Under the pieces are notes generated by a model, which was given only the letters and a program-made list of their open reading frames with translations, was not told the DNA's origin and did no database searches. A stretch of DNA of 64,000 nt from Prunus persica (taxonomy: Eukaryota > Streptophyta > Magnoliopsida > Rosales > Rosaceae): NCBI RefSeq assembly GCF_000346465.2, contig NC_034014.1:62001-126000 (forward strand). The letters are read 5' to 3'. A program made the position numbers and the translations under genes. This document shows positions 1-13,200 of this stretch, piece by piece; the first letter of the stretch is position 1; each line of letters starts with the position of its first letter.

Positions 1-560
1 TTTAGCATATCTTTTGGGTCACAGTGAATCCTCAATCTCTAATTTGAATTCTCGTATTTCTTCCCATCAAATTGAGCACACCTAGCCTTTGCCTCAGCCA
101 ACCCTAGCTCATGGAACATACAAGTATTGTTGAACCGGTTCAATTCGTTTCATGTATGTTTTAGCATATCCATTATGGCCCTTCAAATCCTCAATCCCTA
201 ATTTGAATTCTCATATTTTTTTTAACTTCAAATTGACCACTCCTAATCTTTGCCACAGTCAACCCTAGCTCACAGTACATATTGGTATTCTTGAACCGAT
301 TCAATTTGTTTTATTTATGTTTTTTTTAGCAGATCTTTTGTGTCGCTTTAAACCCTCAATCTCTAATTTGAATTCTCATATTTTTTACCAACAAATTGAG
401 GACTCCTAGCCTTTGCCTCAGCCAACTCGAGCACACGATACAGACATGTATTGTTGAACAAGTTTAGTTTTTTTCATTTACTTTTTAGCATATTTTTTGG
501 GTCACCGTGAATCCTAAATCTCTAATTTGAATTCTCATATTTTTTAACATCAAATTGACT
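1..560 (-). repeat. Satellite array, about 160-bp monomers (inverted block)
   Basis: Three to four monomers read on the minus strand relative to the larger array that follows. The landmark 'cctcaatctctaatttg' recurs near 26, 190, 350 and 508, a spacing of about 160 bp. Each monomer also carries 'ccaaccctagctcac' and an 'agcagatcttttgtgtc'-like end. No open reading frame of note. Monomers differ by many substitutions, so the array is not freshly homogenised. Confidence 0.85.
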
Positions 561-599
561 ATGGTACAGACTATTTTAGAGGAAATTTAACGATGGAAA

Positions 600-800
600 A
601 TAATTTTTTTTTTTTTAAATGCAATATCTTACTAGTAAGTTATAGATGGAAAAGTCTATATATTTTACAACGCAATGTCTTACAGTTATGTTATAGAGTG
701 AAATGCCTATATATTTGAGAGCGCAATATCTTATCCATAATTAATTGAGTAAGTAGCCTATTTTTTTGAAAACGCAATATCTTACCGCTCAATTAATTTG
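600..800. repeat. Short tandem repeats with a TTAC/GTAA dyad, at the satellite inversion point
   Basis: Three to four copies of a 50-60 bp unit built on 'gcaatatcttac', a GTAA half-site and 'gttatagagtgaaa', followed by an AT-rich stretch. It lies exactly where the satellite flips orientation. Related copies occur at 6090-6180. Confidence 0.7.
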
Positions 801-3515
801 TTGAGGATTCAAGGGGACACAAAAGATCCTTTAGAACATAATGAAAAAAAACTGAACTTGTTCTACAATACCCAATCTGTACCGTGAGTTAGGGTTGGCG
901 AAGGCAACACTTAGGAGTGGTCAATTTGATGAGGAAAAGTTTGAGAATTCAAATTAGAGATTGACGATTCAAAGGGACACAAAAGATCTACAAAACATAA
1001 ATCAAACAAACTGAACTGGTTCAACAATACCAGTCTGTACCATGAGTTAGGGTTGGCTGAGGCAAAGGCTAGGAGTGTTCAAAGTAGATATTGAGGATTC
1101 AAAGGGATACAACAGATATGCTAAAACATAAATGAAACAAACTGAACCGGTAAAGGCTAGGAGTGGTCAATTTGATGTTAAAAAATTTCAGAATTCAAAT
1201 TAGAGATTGAGTATTCAAGGGGACATAAAAGATCTACTAAAACGTAGAGGAAAAAATCTGAACTGTTTCAACAGTAACTGTCTGTACTCTGTGCCATGAG
1301 CTAGCGTTGGTTAAGGCAAAGGCGAGGAGTGTTCAATTTGATGTTAAAAAATATGAGAACTCAAATTAAAGATTGAGGATTCAAGGGGACACAAAAGATC
1401 CTGTAGAACATAAATGAAAAAAACTGAACTTGTTCTACATTACCAGTCTGTACCGTGAGTTAGGGTTGGCTAAGGCAACAGTTAGGAGTGGTCAATTTGA
1501 TGAGGAAAAGTTTGAGAATTCAAATTAGAGATTAACAATCCAAAGGGACACAAAAGATCTGCAAAAACATAAATGAAACAAACTGAACCGATTCAACAAT
1601 ACATGTATGTACCGTGAGTTAGGGTTAGCTGAGGCAAAGCCTAGGAGTGGTCAATTTGTTTTTAAAAATATGAGAATTCAAATTATAGATTGAGGATTCA
1701 AGGGGACACAAAAGATCCGCTAGCACATAAATGAAAATAACTAAACTTATTCAACAATACTAGTCTGTACCGTGAGATAGGGTTGGCTGAGGCAACATTC
1801 AAGAGTAGTCAATTTGATGAGGAAAAGTTTGAGAATTCAAACTAGAGATTGACAATTCAAATGAACACAAAAGATCTACAACAACATAAATGAAACAAAC
1901 TGAACCGGTTCAGCAATATCAGTATGTCCAATGAGCTAGGGTTGGCTGTGGAAAAGGCTAAGAGTGGTCAATGATGTTAAAAAAAATATGAGAATTCAAA
2001 TTAGATATTGAGGATTCAAAAGGATACAAAAGATCTGCTAAAACTTAAATGAAACAAACTAAACCGGTTCAACAATACCAGTCTGTACCATGAGCTAGGA
2101 TTGGTTGAGGCAAAGGCAAGGAGTGGTCAATTTGATGTTAAACAATTTGAGAATTCAAATTATAGATTGAGGATTCAATGGGACATAAAAGATCTACTAA
2201 AACGTAAATGAAAAAATCTGAACTTGTTCAACAATACCTGTCTGTACTCAACATCGTGAGCTAGCATTGGCTGAGGCGAAAGTGAGGAGTGTTCAATTGG
2301 ATGTTAAAAAATATGAGAATTCAAATTAGAGATTGAGGATTCAAAGGGACACAAAAGATCCGCTAGAGCGTAAATGAAAAAAAACTGAACTTGTTCTACA
2401 ATACCATTTTGTACCGTGAGTTAGGGTTGGCTATGGCAATAGTTAGGAGTGGTCAATTTGATGAGGAAAGGTTTGAGAATTCAAATTAGAGATTGACGAT
2501 TCAAAGGGACACGAAAGATCTACTAAAACATAAATGAAAAAAATGAACCGATTCAACAACACCTGTCGGTACCGTGAGTTAGTATTGGCTTAGACAAAGG
2601 CTAGCAGCGGTCAATTTAAAGGGAAAAATATATGAGAATTCAAATTATTGATTGAGGTTTCAAAGGGTCACAAATGATCTGCTAAAACATAAATGAAACA
2701 AATTGAACCAGTTCAACAATAACAGTCTATACCATTTGCTAGGGTTGGTTAAGCAAAGGCTTGAAGTGGTCAAGTTGATGTTGAGAAAATATGAGAATTG
2801 AAAATAGAGATTAGGGTTCAATGGGACACAGAAGATCTGAGAAAACGTAAATGAAAAAAACTGAATTTGTTCAACTATACCAGTTTCTACCATGAGCTAG
2901 GGTTGGCTGAGGCAAAGGGTCTGCACTGTGAACCGTGAGCTATGGTTGGCTAAGCCAAAGGCTAGGATTGGTCTCTATGTTAGGAAAAAGAATATGAGAA
3001 TTCAAATTAGGGATTGAGGATTCAACGGGACACAAAAGATTTGGATACCATAAATGAAAAAAAACAGAATCAGTACAACAATACCATTTTGTACCGTGAG
3101 CTAGGGTTGGTTGAGGCAAAGTCTACGAGTGGTCAATTTGACGGAAAAAAGTATGAGAATTCAAATTAGAGATTGAGGATTCAAATGGGCACAAAAGATC
3201 TAAACTTAAATGAAAAAACATATGCAATTTAACAATACCAGTCTGTACCGTGAGCTATGGTTGGTTGAGGCTAAGGCTAGGAGTTGTCAATTTGATGGAA
3301 AAAAAAAATATGAAAATTCAAATTAGAGATTGATGATTAAAAGGGACACAAAATATCTGCTAAAACATAAATACCAAAGCTGAACCAATTCAACAATACG
3401 TATATGTACTGAGAGCTATGGTTGGCTGAGGCAAATGCTAGGAGTGGTCAATTTGATTGGAAAAAGTATGATAATTCAAATTAGAGATTAAGAATTTCAA
3501 GGGGCACAAAAGATC
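800..3515 (+). repeat. Satellite array, about 160-bp monomers (main block)
   Basis: About 18 head-to-tail monomers. The landmark 'gattgaggattcaa' recurs near 805, 961, 1091, 1206, 1373, 1530, 1690, 1848, 2011, 2166, 2333, 2493, 2653, 2812, 3015, 3173, 3332 and 3490. Most intervals are 155-167 bp; a few are short (115-130) or long (203), showing indels. Shared sub-motifs are 'gacacaaaagatct', 'ctgaaccggttcaacaatac', 'gagctagggttggctgagg' and 'ggagtggtcaatttgatg'. Non-coding; the spacing falls in the range typical of plant satellites. Confidence 0.9.
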
Positions 3516-3529
3516 TTAGCGGTTGGAGC

Positions 3530-6060
3530 TGAATGTCGAACTTGATGATTCTTATGATCGAGTAATCGTCACAGGTCTTGTCGCTTAGGCTTCCGCGCAC
3601 ACATAGTATAGCACTCAATCCTTGTGATGGACACATGTTTTGAGGAAGCTGGAAAGTTGCGTCATTTCGTCTCCTAATGATACCTCCGCTTTATTAAAGG
3701 GGAAAGGTTACATTAGAAGAACCACTTAGTGTTTGAGAGAGGCGATTTCCGGCGAGAGAGTTGCGGCGAAATAGGCGATTTCCAAAGAACTATACCATAC
3801 TGTAAAACAAGGCATGTTGCCTTCACCCTACTCCTTTTGAATCAAATTGCTTGATTGTTTGAGGTTTTGCATGAACATGGATGAACTTGCATGAACTTGA
3901 GGGGTTGCATAAGAACATAGGCCTTGATGCACTAGGATTGGTAGCTTGATTTGAGTATAGCCTTTAGTTTCCTTTCACTTCTATTTGTAGATGTTAGAGA
4001 GCAAGTCAAATTTTAGGAATAGCCTTGGAGCATTTGATGGGGATTCATCTAATGAAGAGCTGGCTCTAAAGTATGAGTGTGTCGATTCTGAAGGCACTGA
4101 TCTAAAGCAACTAGAAGAAGAGGAGGTGCTTACCGAAGTTGTAGGTACTTCACGTCCAGCAACAAATCTTCTTGGGGCCACTAACACGGCTCAATATGAG
4201 GAGTTTCTGATGCGAGATACTCGGATGACAGATCAGCATGCGAGTTATCAATTGAAAACTTCGACATCCGGTCATGGAGATCCGATGGCCAAAGTGTCCA
4301 CTTCCACTCCTGATGAGGGAGTGTTGAGCGTTGTGACTCGCAGTCGACTAGTCTAGTGTTCGACGTCAATTTCTTGAAGACGCCGAATATGATGACCAAT
4401 TGGGAGTTGGCCAAGATCCCGGCTGACTATCACATTCTAGCATCGGTAGTGATGAGGATTCCGCAGCCGCTGGAGAAATTAAACAATCCATAAGGTGAGA
4501 TCATCTTCTTCACCGATGTGTTCAAGTATGGCCTTCGATTGCCATTGAAGCCATCGGTGCAGAGGATTTTGGCGCATATCAACTATACGCCTGGACAGTT
4601 CAACTTGAACTTCTAGATCATGCTCATTAGCACCATAACTACCTTCATTTAGAGCAGTTCTCGCACTTGTAGTCTGTGAAGAGGGTGAAGAGCTCAGACG
4701 AGGGGGTGGGTGCAATCGAACTGTCTGCATGCCGGAGAGTGAGGGCACTTTGTGATTGGAGTGCCAAGCTCACAGAAGAACAAGCGGCATCGGTGAGTGA
4801 TGATCTCCAGCAACTGGGAATCGGCACCTAGTGAGGCCACTGAAGGGCACATTCCCACCACATTCCAGACAATCGATAGGCAGGGGGTGCCATTTGGCAA
4901 TTTGGCTAGACTTACTTGTTTATGCATATAATTTCATTTGAATGCCGAATGTATACATAGATAGTGTGGCATGCCGATTCTACAGTGTGCTAAAAATGAC
5001 AAGAAGATGAAGATTTCGTGCAAATCAAGTAAAGAAGCCAAATCATTCCTTTCATTGCAAATAATGTTGTCAAATTTCCTAGTTCAATATGGTTCAACTC
5101 TTACCAAGTCAAACAAGGAAAAATCAAGAAGACTCTAGATTAGTAGGAATCCTATTTTTATAACAATTGTAATTATACCTTAGATAAGTAAGATTTCTAG
5201 GAGTACTATAAATAGGGAATGCCCTCGGGCAGCGGTGGGTAGTCCCGAAGGAAGTCGAGGTTCAGCTTCTGCCAAGCATTGAACCTCTTGAAATGGTAGA
5301 TAAGGTTGATGTGATTAATTGCAAGTTGACAATATTGCTCAAATTAATATAATGGTAAATAGAGTATCATTCAAACATGGATCAAGTTAATCTATTAAAT
5401 ATTAGGGTGGTTTATTTATCATTATATTTGAATTAAACGATAAGAGAATTATGATTATTAAAATCTAAATAAGAAAGTAAAATAAGAACATGGTGGAGGC
5501 CTACAAAGGGGAGGATGCTGCTGCAGAGCTGACTCTTGATGTCGAGGCCACCGAGGCTGCCGAGGGTGATGACGTCGTTGAGCCTGTTCCCAATTATGAT
5601 GCTCCCCCTACTGAGGGTTGACCTTTTTGCTTGCTTTTATTCACAAAATTTGTAATAATATTTTGCCTTCTTAGAACAGCATCTCGAAAGGCATTTGTAA
5701 ATTTTGTTTGACCAATTGGGTCGTTCGGGCGCTATTTATCTGTATCGTTTTAATAGATAGTTTATTTTTGGCATTCATTGCATGTACCTTTTTACCGCGC
5801 TTTGTGCCGATGGCAGCCTGAGGCATATTACCGATGGTAAGTAGCGGTGTTACTGTAAAGGTGTTACCGAATGCAGAGACAATTGTAGCAAAAATGTTGG
5901 CGCTGGGCCTTTCATTAACTGTTGGGGTGCCGAAGGCACAACGTGCAGTGGGGAGGATGCCGAACGACAGTGCCTCATGTAGGAAGCTATTTACAAAGTG
6001 AGGGGACCGAAAGTCGCAACGCTTCACTTGTAGTAGTATTTCAGATGATGGGCGTTCCAA
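3530..6060 (+). mobile_element. Degraded LTR retrotransposon (putative gypsy type) remnant
   Basis: A broken element with a gag-like reading frame followed by LTR-like sequence. The segment at about 5000-5225 has 'ctataaataggg', a plant LTR promoter/TATA pattern. A separate stretch at 5490-5622 reads as an acidic protein tail ending in TGA. The 3' part (5650-6060) has no recognisable protein. Borders, target-site duplication and a second LTR could not be found, so the limits are approximate. Confidence 0.55.
3991..4925 (+). pseudogene. Broken retrotransposon protein with Transposase_28-type domain
   Basis: An open frame at 3991-4356 encodes 121 acidic, low-complexity residues. A different frame from about 4350 reads NFLKTPNMMTNWELAKIPAD, then a stop, then EIIFFTDVFKYGLRLPLKPS. 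The second motif is the hallmark of the plant 'putative gypsy type transposon' family (Pfam Transposase_28). Further fragments such as VIGVPSSQKNKRHR (near 4755) and HIPTTFQ (near 4850) continue the same domain in shifted frames. At least four stops or frameshifts break it, so it cannot be functional. The motif identification is from memory of the family; the breaks are seen directly. Confidence 0.7.
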
Positions 6061-6084
6061 TGGTGACCGAGGATCTGCCCATCG

Positions 6085-6180
6085 AAACTACGCAAATCTT
6101 ACCAATAAGTTACAGAGTGAAAAGCCAATATCGTACCGGTAAGTTATAAAGTGAAAGTCTAATATCTTACAGGTAAGGGT
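6085..6180. repeat. Palindrome-bearing short repeats (TTACCGGTAA type)
   Basis: Three copies of about 36 bp: 'aaatcttaccaataagttac', 'tatcgtaccggtaagttat' and 'aatatcttacaggtaag', each followed by 'agagtgaaa'-like sequence. They match the unit at 600-800 and contain a near-perfect dyad. Confidence 0.65.
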
Positions 6181-6605
6181 CAGTTTGGGATTGTTGTCAC
6201 TTTTTTTAAAAACTGCTTATGATGTGCTTTGAAAATAATGAGTTGTAAAGTAAAGCAGTTTTATGTTTGGTAAACAATATTTTTAAAGTGTTAGTATAAA
6301 AAGCAGAACGTTTGGTAAATTTTAATATAAAATTGGTGTAACTATGGATAATGATTAAAATGGACATGATGTTGTTGGTAAATTTTAATATAAAACTATT
6401 GTAATTGTCGATAATGACTAAAATAGACATGATGTTGAAATTGTTATGTGCTAACTACGTGGTGGTGGTGGTGGTATAGGTGGAGGTGGTGGTGGTGGTG
6501 GCAGTATAGGTGGAGGTGGAGTTGGTGGTTGTGGTGGTGCTGGAGGTGGTGGTGATGGTGGAGGTTTAGGGTTTAGGGTTCAGGGTTTAGGGTTCGGGTT
6601 AAAAT
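6180..6605. repeat. Tandem duplication, GGT-rich microsatellite and telomere-like repeats
   Basis: Two diverged copies of about 64 bp ('ggtaaattttaatataaaa' units) lie at 6310-6437. A (GGT/GGA)n purine-rich tract follows at about 6460-6562. At 6563-6600 there are about four plant telomere-type TTTAGGG units with small variants. No gene is seen between 6180 and 7250; the last few hundred bases probably include the 3' UTR of the minus-strand BTAF1 gene. Confidence 0.75.
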
Positions 6606-7250
6606 AGATGGCTAATTTGAAATTTTAAAAATTGTGTGAAGAAATATGATCAGCACAAGGAAGCCCCTAAAAAGAATGAAACCCTAAAACATCGAAAACC
6701 CCTGCAAATATTGAAACCGTAGAAACACCAAAAACCCTGAAAACACAGAAGCCCTAAAACCCTAATTCTCTTTTCTACATCTCTCACTTTCCATCGGAGC
6801 GAACTTTGGTAGGGTCTTGATTGAATAAGATCTCAATTTCTGGAATTGTTTGTTCCACACGTTAAATGTCACCCCAATGGCTAATACTGGCTAGCATTAT
6901 TGCTTTATATACCGGACCATTTTCGTCGAACATAAGGCGGATAATATCAATGCAAAATACTTCCAGATAATGGCCAACTTAAATAAAGCTGATCGTATTT
7001 ACAATATCCGGCATATACAATTCTCTTTCCCTCCAAAACTTTTTTTGGTCTTTTGACACCAATAACCATTAACCCTGACGCCAGGCTCACTCCTGGAACC
7101 ACTCAATCAACTCTTGCCCCAAAGCTCCTGAAAATACAAAGGATATGGGAGAACCAACCAAAGGGGAAGGGGTCGGTAGAGCTATAATGTCAAAATTTGG
7201 GTCCCGACTTGCTTCAGAAATATACACTGTACAGAGTGGAAAGCTGGGCA

Positions 7251-10200
7251 TCAGCCATCAAGCTTTGCCAAGAACTGGCTGAGATTGTATTCTTCGGTAT
7301 ATTGTGATTGATCCCACAGCTCCTCCAGCCCACCAAGAATTGCCTTTAGCCCCTTTCCCGTGCCTGGTAACTTCATAACTCCATCAAATTTTCCATCTGG
7401 ATGCTTAGACACAGTTCCCTTGAAAACAAATAAATATTTAAAACTTGTCATTGACATCCAAACCAAAAATGAAACAAAGAAAGCAAAACAAACTGGAACA
7501 ATAAATAAATAAAAATTTGATTAAAGATGAAGAGAAACAAAGAAAGATATTTGTCCATATAAGAAGAGAGATCAACATTGGCATAAACAGGCAGAAGATA
7601 GGACCAGCCAGCAATACCTTTTTAGATGTTTCTGCAGTTGCAAATAGATCAAGCAATTGGTCTGTATTCATTGTTTTCATACTAGCATTTTCGGCATTAA
7701 TAACTGCATTAGCTACTGAAAGCTTAAACTTTTGCAAGCTCATAACTTTCTCTTCGAGGGTGCCACGCATAATCAGACGATGGACATTGACAACTTTTTT
7801 CTGACCTAATCTGTGTGCTCTATCCATTGCCTGCAAGTAAACAACAGTAAGATGCTCAATTTTTACTTTACAGTGACCTCTAAAGCAGAGGTTGCAGCAA
7901 CTTAACAGAAACTCAAAACAATAATGAGCAACTAGGGAGCTTCCTGCAAATCATCTCAGATTTATTCCTCAACACTAGACTTAAATGTGACAGATGGCAT
8001 GTGTATCCAATTTCAAGAGAGGAAAATTTGTACTCCTTAGAGGATAAAGACAGCATAAGATGGTCACCTGATGATCCCGCATTGGGTTCCAGTCGTGCTC
8101 CACGAAAATGAGAGTATCTGCAGATGTCAAGTTCAAGCCCAGCCCACCAACTGCAAAAAGTGATTAAGTTTTAATATCACCCTAATAGTCAATCTACTTC
8201 ACTTGCAAAAAGAGAGAATTCCAACCATGAGTTGTGAGCAGCAGAACATCGATTGTAGGATCCGAATTGAAAGCCTTAACAATATCAAAACGTTTTTCAG
8301 GTTCAACTGACCCATCCAGCCGCAAGTAGGTTACACTGCTTTCAAGCAACATGTAAGAAAATTAGACCAGTTAATGTTGAAAAAAACGTTGTGTGAATTG
8401 TAAGAAACTGTATCAGTTCCTATGTGAAGACAATTGCACAGGTTCACTAAACTAGAGGAGGATTCTTTTATGCCCACAATACCTAATTACTTATTTGTCA
8501 CGTGTACTTGGCCATTAATTTCTGAATATTAATTTGCAAATTTTCATATCACACATCAAAACAAATAACCAGATTTCCATTCGAAATAGTTGAAGTTATT
8601 TAATAATGTTACTGATCAACAAAATTGTGGGTCAACATTGTCACCTAAACCTAACACTAGAATACATTTCCACTGCAAAACAGTCTTAATAATGTCAGCA
8701 GAACTAATCCATAGAAAAAATAACAAAGGTGTGTGTGACACTAACATAGCAACCTATTTGCAACCTGTGTATAATATAGGTTTAGGAGACCAACCTCTTC
8801 ATATGACTATGAAACAAGTCTCTTTCAATTAAGTCCAGAAATGCCTGCATGAGATGCCATTGTACATTATAGGCCATAAATTAGGGATAAACACAAAAGA
8901 GAATTAGTCAAATATAAATGAGCATTACTTTATGTTGAGCAAAAATCAAGACTCTGTGCTGCCCCACACTTATGGAACCCTCAGAACTAGAGGCATCGAC
9001 ACCTATTCCACATTCTTCAAGGATCTCCTGAAGTGCAACTAGTTTGGGAGAGTGGTATGGCTTATGCAATTCCGAAATTGGGTCTGAGCCTCCAGGTAAT
9101 AGCTCTGACAAAAGGCATGCAATGGAATCTGGAACTTTTTCCCCAAGAACAAGCAATGGATGACTACAGAGTTTAAGCAAGTACTGAAGTGCCTGAAAGA
9201 CCAGATAACATTCATTATATGATTGGAACTGACTGATAAAAAATAAAAAATGGAATCACATACAAGAATAAATAACAAAATTACCTGAAACACATGAGAA
9301 GATGCTCTGGGTGAATCGCTGTGTCCTCCTGTATCTGCTGACTCGTTTACTTTTACCATACTTGAGATCTCTTGTCTCACATGTGAACCAGAAAACTGTT
9401 CATACAATTTTAACTGTACAGGGCTCAGGTCACAGAACCTGTCCTGAATAATTTTCTCGGGAAGATCGGACAAGACTTCATCTTTTGTTCGACGGAGGAG
9501 GAAAGGCATGACCTATTTGATAGAAGATGCTTTAGTTAGAAGAAAACAACCATCTCTGCCTAAACTCTTGTTCCTTATGCAAAGAGTAAATACCACGCTA
9601 TGCATACTTCACCAGAAAAGAATGTCAGAGAACAATAGTTTGCTCTTTTCTAAAATTCCGGTACTCGGAAAGCACAATTACAAAGAATTAAAAAAATCAT
9701 ATGTTCTTATAATAGTTTGGCTTCATCACTAAATTTGGGAAACAGTTTCCAGTGATATGGCATGGTCTGACAAATGGTTGGCCAATTATAAGCATGGTGG
9801 GTGGCAAGAGGGGTCAGTCGATGGCCATTAGGCTACCATTGACCATTTCGAAGGATAAGTAGATAAATTAAGGTGGTTGGTATGGTGAACCGCATACTCT
9901 TGTTCCAGAAGACTACCCTTTACTGTCAAAGAAACCAAGCCATTTTTCCACCTCATACTGGGTAATTTTTTATATAGCAAATAAGGTATTTTCCATTAAA
10001 TACTCTCCTGTGTCGAAGCATACACCAAATAGCACAATTTCTTTTCAAGATAAAGAAATGAGGATGGTATAAAGAAACTATTCATCCACCTGCTTGTGCA
10101 ATGCTTCCATAGCAAGTGCTCCTGCTTCAGCATCCTTGGCAGAGCACTTAGGATCTCTGGCTGCCAGCAGTGGTTTTCCATAAGTGGCTTGGAACTGTCC

Positions 10201-13200
10201 AAAGTCATGAAATCAACAATTTATTTAACACCAAATTCACAGTTGATCAGGCAAAAGGGTACAACAGTATTACATACAAAATTTACATACATCCCACATT
10301 GTAAATAGATAAGCAAGTCAAGAAGGAGATATAAAAATAACTTAAACTACTTAATTCACACGACTGACAATGGAAATTTTCCAAAGATGTAGTTGATTAT
10401 GAATACTTTCTCTTCTTTCAATTGGTACCATCTCTTGTGATCTTCAGTTTTGGATAACATTTGGAAATTTCATTTTAAACTCTTTTTGCATCCAAATAGA
10501 TTTGATAAAAAGGTCTTGGCTTCTTCACTATATTCTGGACCATCTCTACATTGTTCAAACCAAAATTTAGTCTTATCAGGTTATGGACTTGTGATGCAAT
10601 GCAAGTCAAGGAAAATAACCACAAATCTAACATATACTTAAAACTCAGGGCTAGAGCGTGTAGAGTGTAGACATACAGACTTGTTTAGTATTTTCAAAAT
10701 ACTAACGATTTAGTCATAAATATTTCTTCGATGTAACTTTTTAATCATCATCACAATCAGTAAATTATGATTTAAGATATATCAACAATAACAATAATGA
10801 CCACCCCCATCATCAAAGCCACTAAATTTAGTTAGTTGAGGCATATCAATTCAATCAAGTGAAAAGAGACTTGAAGTGCCTTTTTTTTCATCTAACTTGT
10901 CAAAATTGTGTTCAAAACAGACATTACATCCATCACATTTATGGGATGCTTAGCACATACGGTAAAAAAGAGCAATGTAAACCATGCATGCACACGATCT
11001 TCACTATATAATTCACATAGAAAAATCAACAAGAAGCAACAGAGGAATAAATGCAATGGTTATTTGCAAAGTCATTTGGCACTGCATAATTTGGCTGCAT
11101 GATCATGACTTGAGATTTATACAGTACTCAAGGCTGGCATAAAGGGGAGTCGGTTGGGGAACTAGGCTCCCAATTTTTAGCTTCCAAGAGGTCCCAAACT
11201 TAGGTTCCATACTATGTTACCCTAGACCAAATATAATAATTTTCACACAACCCTGAATAAGGATCCCCTCTCAGGCCAAAACAATCCAATTTTTTGGACT
11301 AAATCCATCGCCCAATACCCAATAATCTTGTATGACAGAAAGCGATTCAACTTAAACAACATCCAGAAAATTATCCAAATGCTGGTTCAGCTATGAGCAG
11401 GAAAATTTTAAAAAATTCAATAAATCCCCTCCTGCTGAAAATACATTTCCAAAATATCCTATTCCCTAATCTCTTCTAGTGGGACTTTACTAAACTATGA
11501 AGCAACAAGAACAAACCTAATCTTTTAGACATCCTCAAAGAATTTATGGGGGTACCTATAAGAAAAGCATTTCATGTGAAATGCATGCAGGGTCCCATTT
11601 CGATTGTGCCTCTAGCCTGAAACCTCAAGGCCCCTGTATTTTCACAATTTGTTTTCTATGTTTTCTATGTTTTCTTCTATAAGATATTGTTCTCTGCAAG
11701 ATATTCTTGACCAGATATATAGATCCAAGAAACAGGACAAAATGAAAAGAATTTAACCGAATAAGATGAACACACCTGCCTATCTGTTCCAAGAAACCCA
11801 GGCATTAGGAAATCAAAAAGGGACCACAAATCCATGATGTTATTCTGCAACAAAAGGTAGGTCACTTTCAGGAAAAATGGACAATTGCCAAGTTTTGAGG
11901 TAATTTCATACACCTGTGAGTCACCAACCTGGATTGGTGTTCCACTCAATATCAAACGATGCTGGGCTTTCAGTTGCTTCACTGAAATTGTAATTTTTGA
12001 CTTCGCATTCTTGATTATGTGTCCTTCGTCTAAGATACAATAGTTCCAGAGAAGCTTTCCAAGATAATCAATATCTTTGCGGACCACATCATATGATGTT
12101 ACTATCACATTATGCCTTTCAAAATGTTCTCGAAGAGAAAAGCGCTCTTGAGCAGAACCAACATATTGGAGAGTGGATATCACAGAAACATCAATGTACT
12201 TCTCTATCTCATAGGCCCAGTGTCCAACAAGTGTTGACGGACAAATAATTAAAGATGGTGGGAGATTGCTGTCATTTAAAGTGCGATGCTCAACTATATC
12301 AGAAGCCACAATAGCCGATGCTTGAAGTGTCTTACCAAGCCCCATATCATCACATAAAATTCCATGAAGCTTGAAACGTTTTAAAAAGGCCAGCCAATTT
12401 ATACCTTCCTGTTGATACCTATAGCCAACAATGACAGTTAAGAACCAGAGTGTTGATTAAGTAAAAAGGAAAACCAATTTATATGTTTCTGTTTATGCTT
12501 ATAACAAAAAAAAACAGTTAAGAACCGGAATGTTGATTCAGTAAACTGACAATCTGGGTTGTCAGACTATACATACGAGAGGGGGTGGGAAGTAACTAGG
12601 AAATAAACAACATATTACAAACAAGTGAATGAAAAAATTATAATGACAAAGACCATCTCAACCCATAAGATAATGCACTCATTTTTTTGTCCAGATTAAG
12701 TAAATACTTGGATAACCAATAGAATTAAATCTGACTATCTAAACTACTTTGTTACATCTTTTACAACATAATGAGCAACCGGGTTCCATAGTCCATACCC
12801 CAAACTTCCCATCCAACAAAACAAATAAAAGAACACTATTCACCAGCATACACAGCCCCCAGCGCACCACAAACCCTAACCCTAGGGTTGAGAACAGAAG
12901 TAGAATAAATATATACATAAAATGAGATTTAATTCAATTAAGCTTTTTGTTTTACTAAACAGTTTCTTAACTAATTCTACCACTAAGATATATAATCATT
13001 TTTAACTTTTTCTCACTTTCGCAAAAGGGATTAAAATTTATCTACCATCATGAATAAACTAAGTAGAAACATATTCAAGAATACCCTAATGTCAAATTAG
13101 ACTTGTAGCCTTAGTTGTTTTAAAGAAAATTAAAAGCCAAGTTTAACAGTCTTGGCTACAACTTCAGTCCAGGTTCAGTGTTTTAGCTACCTCCTCAGTG

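Noticed and set aside
800..3515. CRISPR-like or gene-coding array
   Set aside because: Repeats are about 160 bp without unique spacers, monomers diverge along their whole length, and the genome is a plant; it is a satellite.
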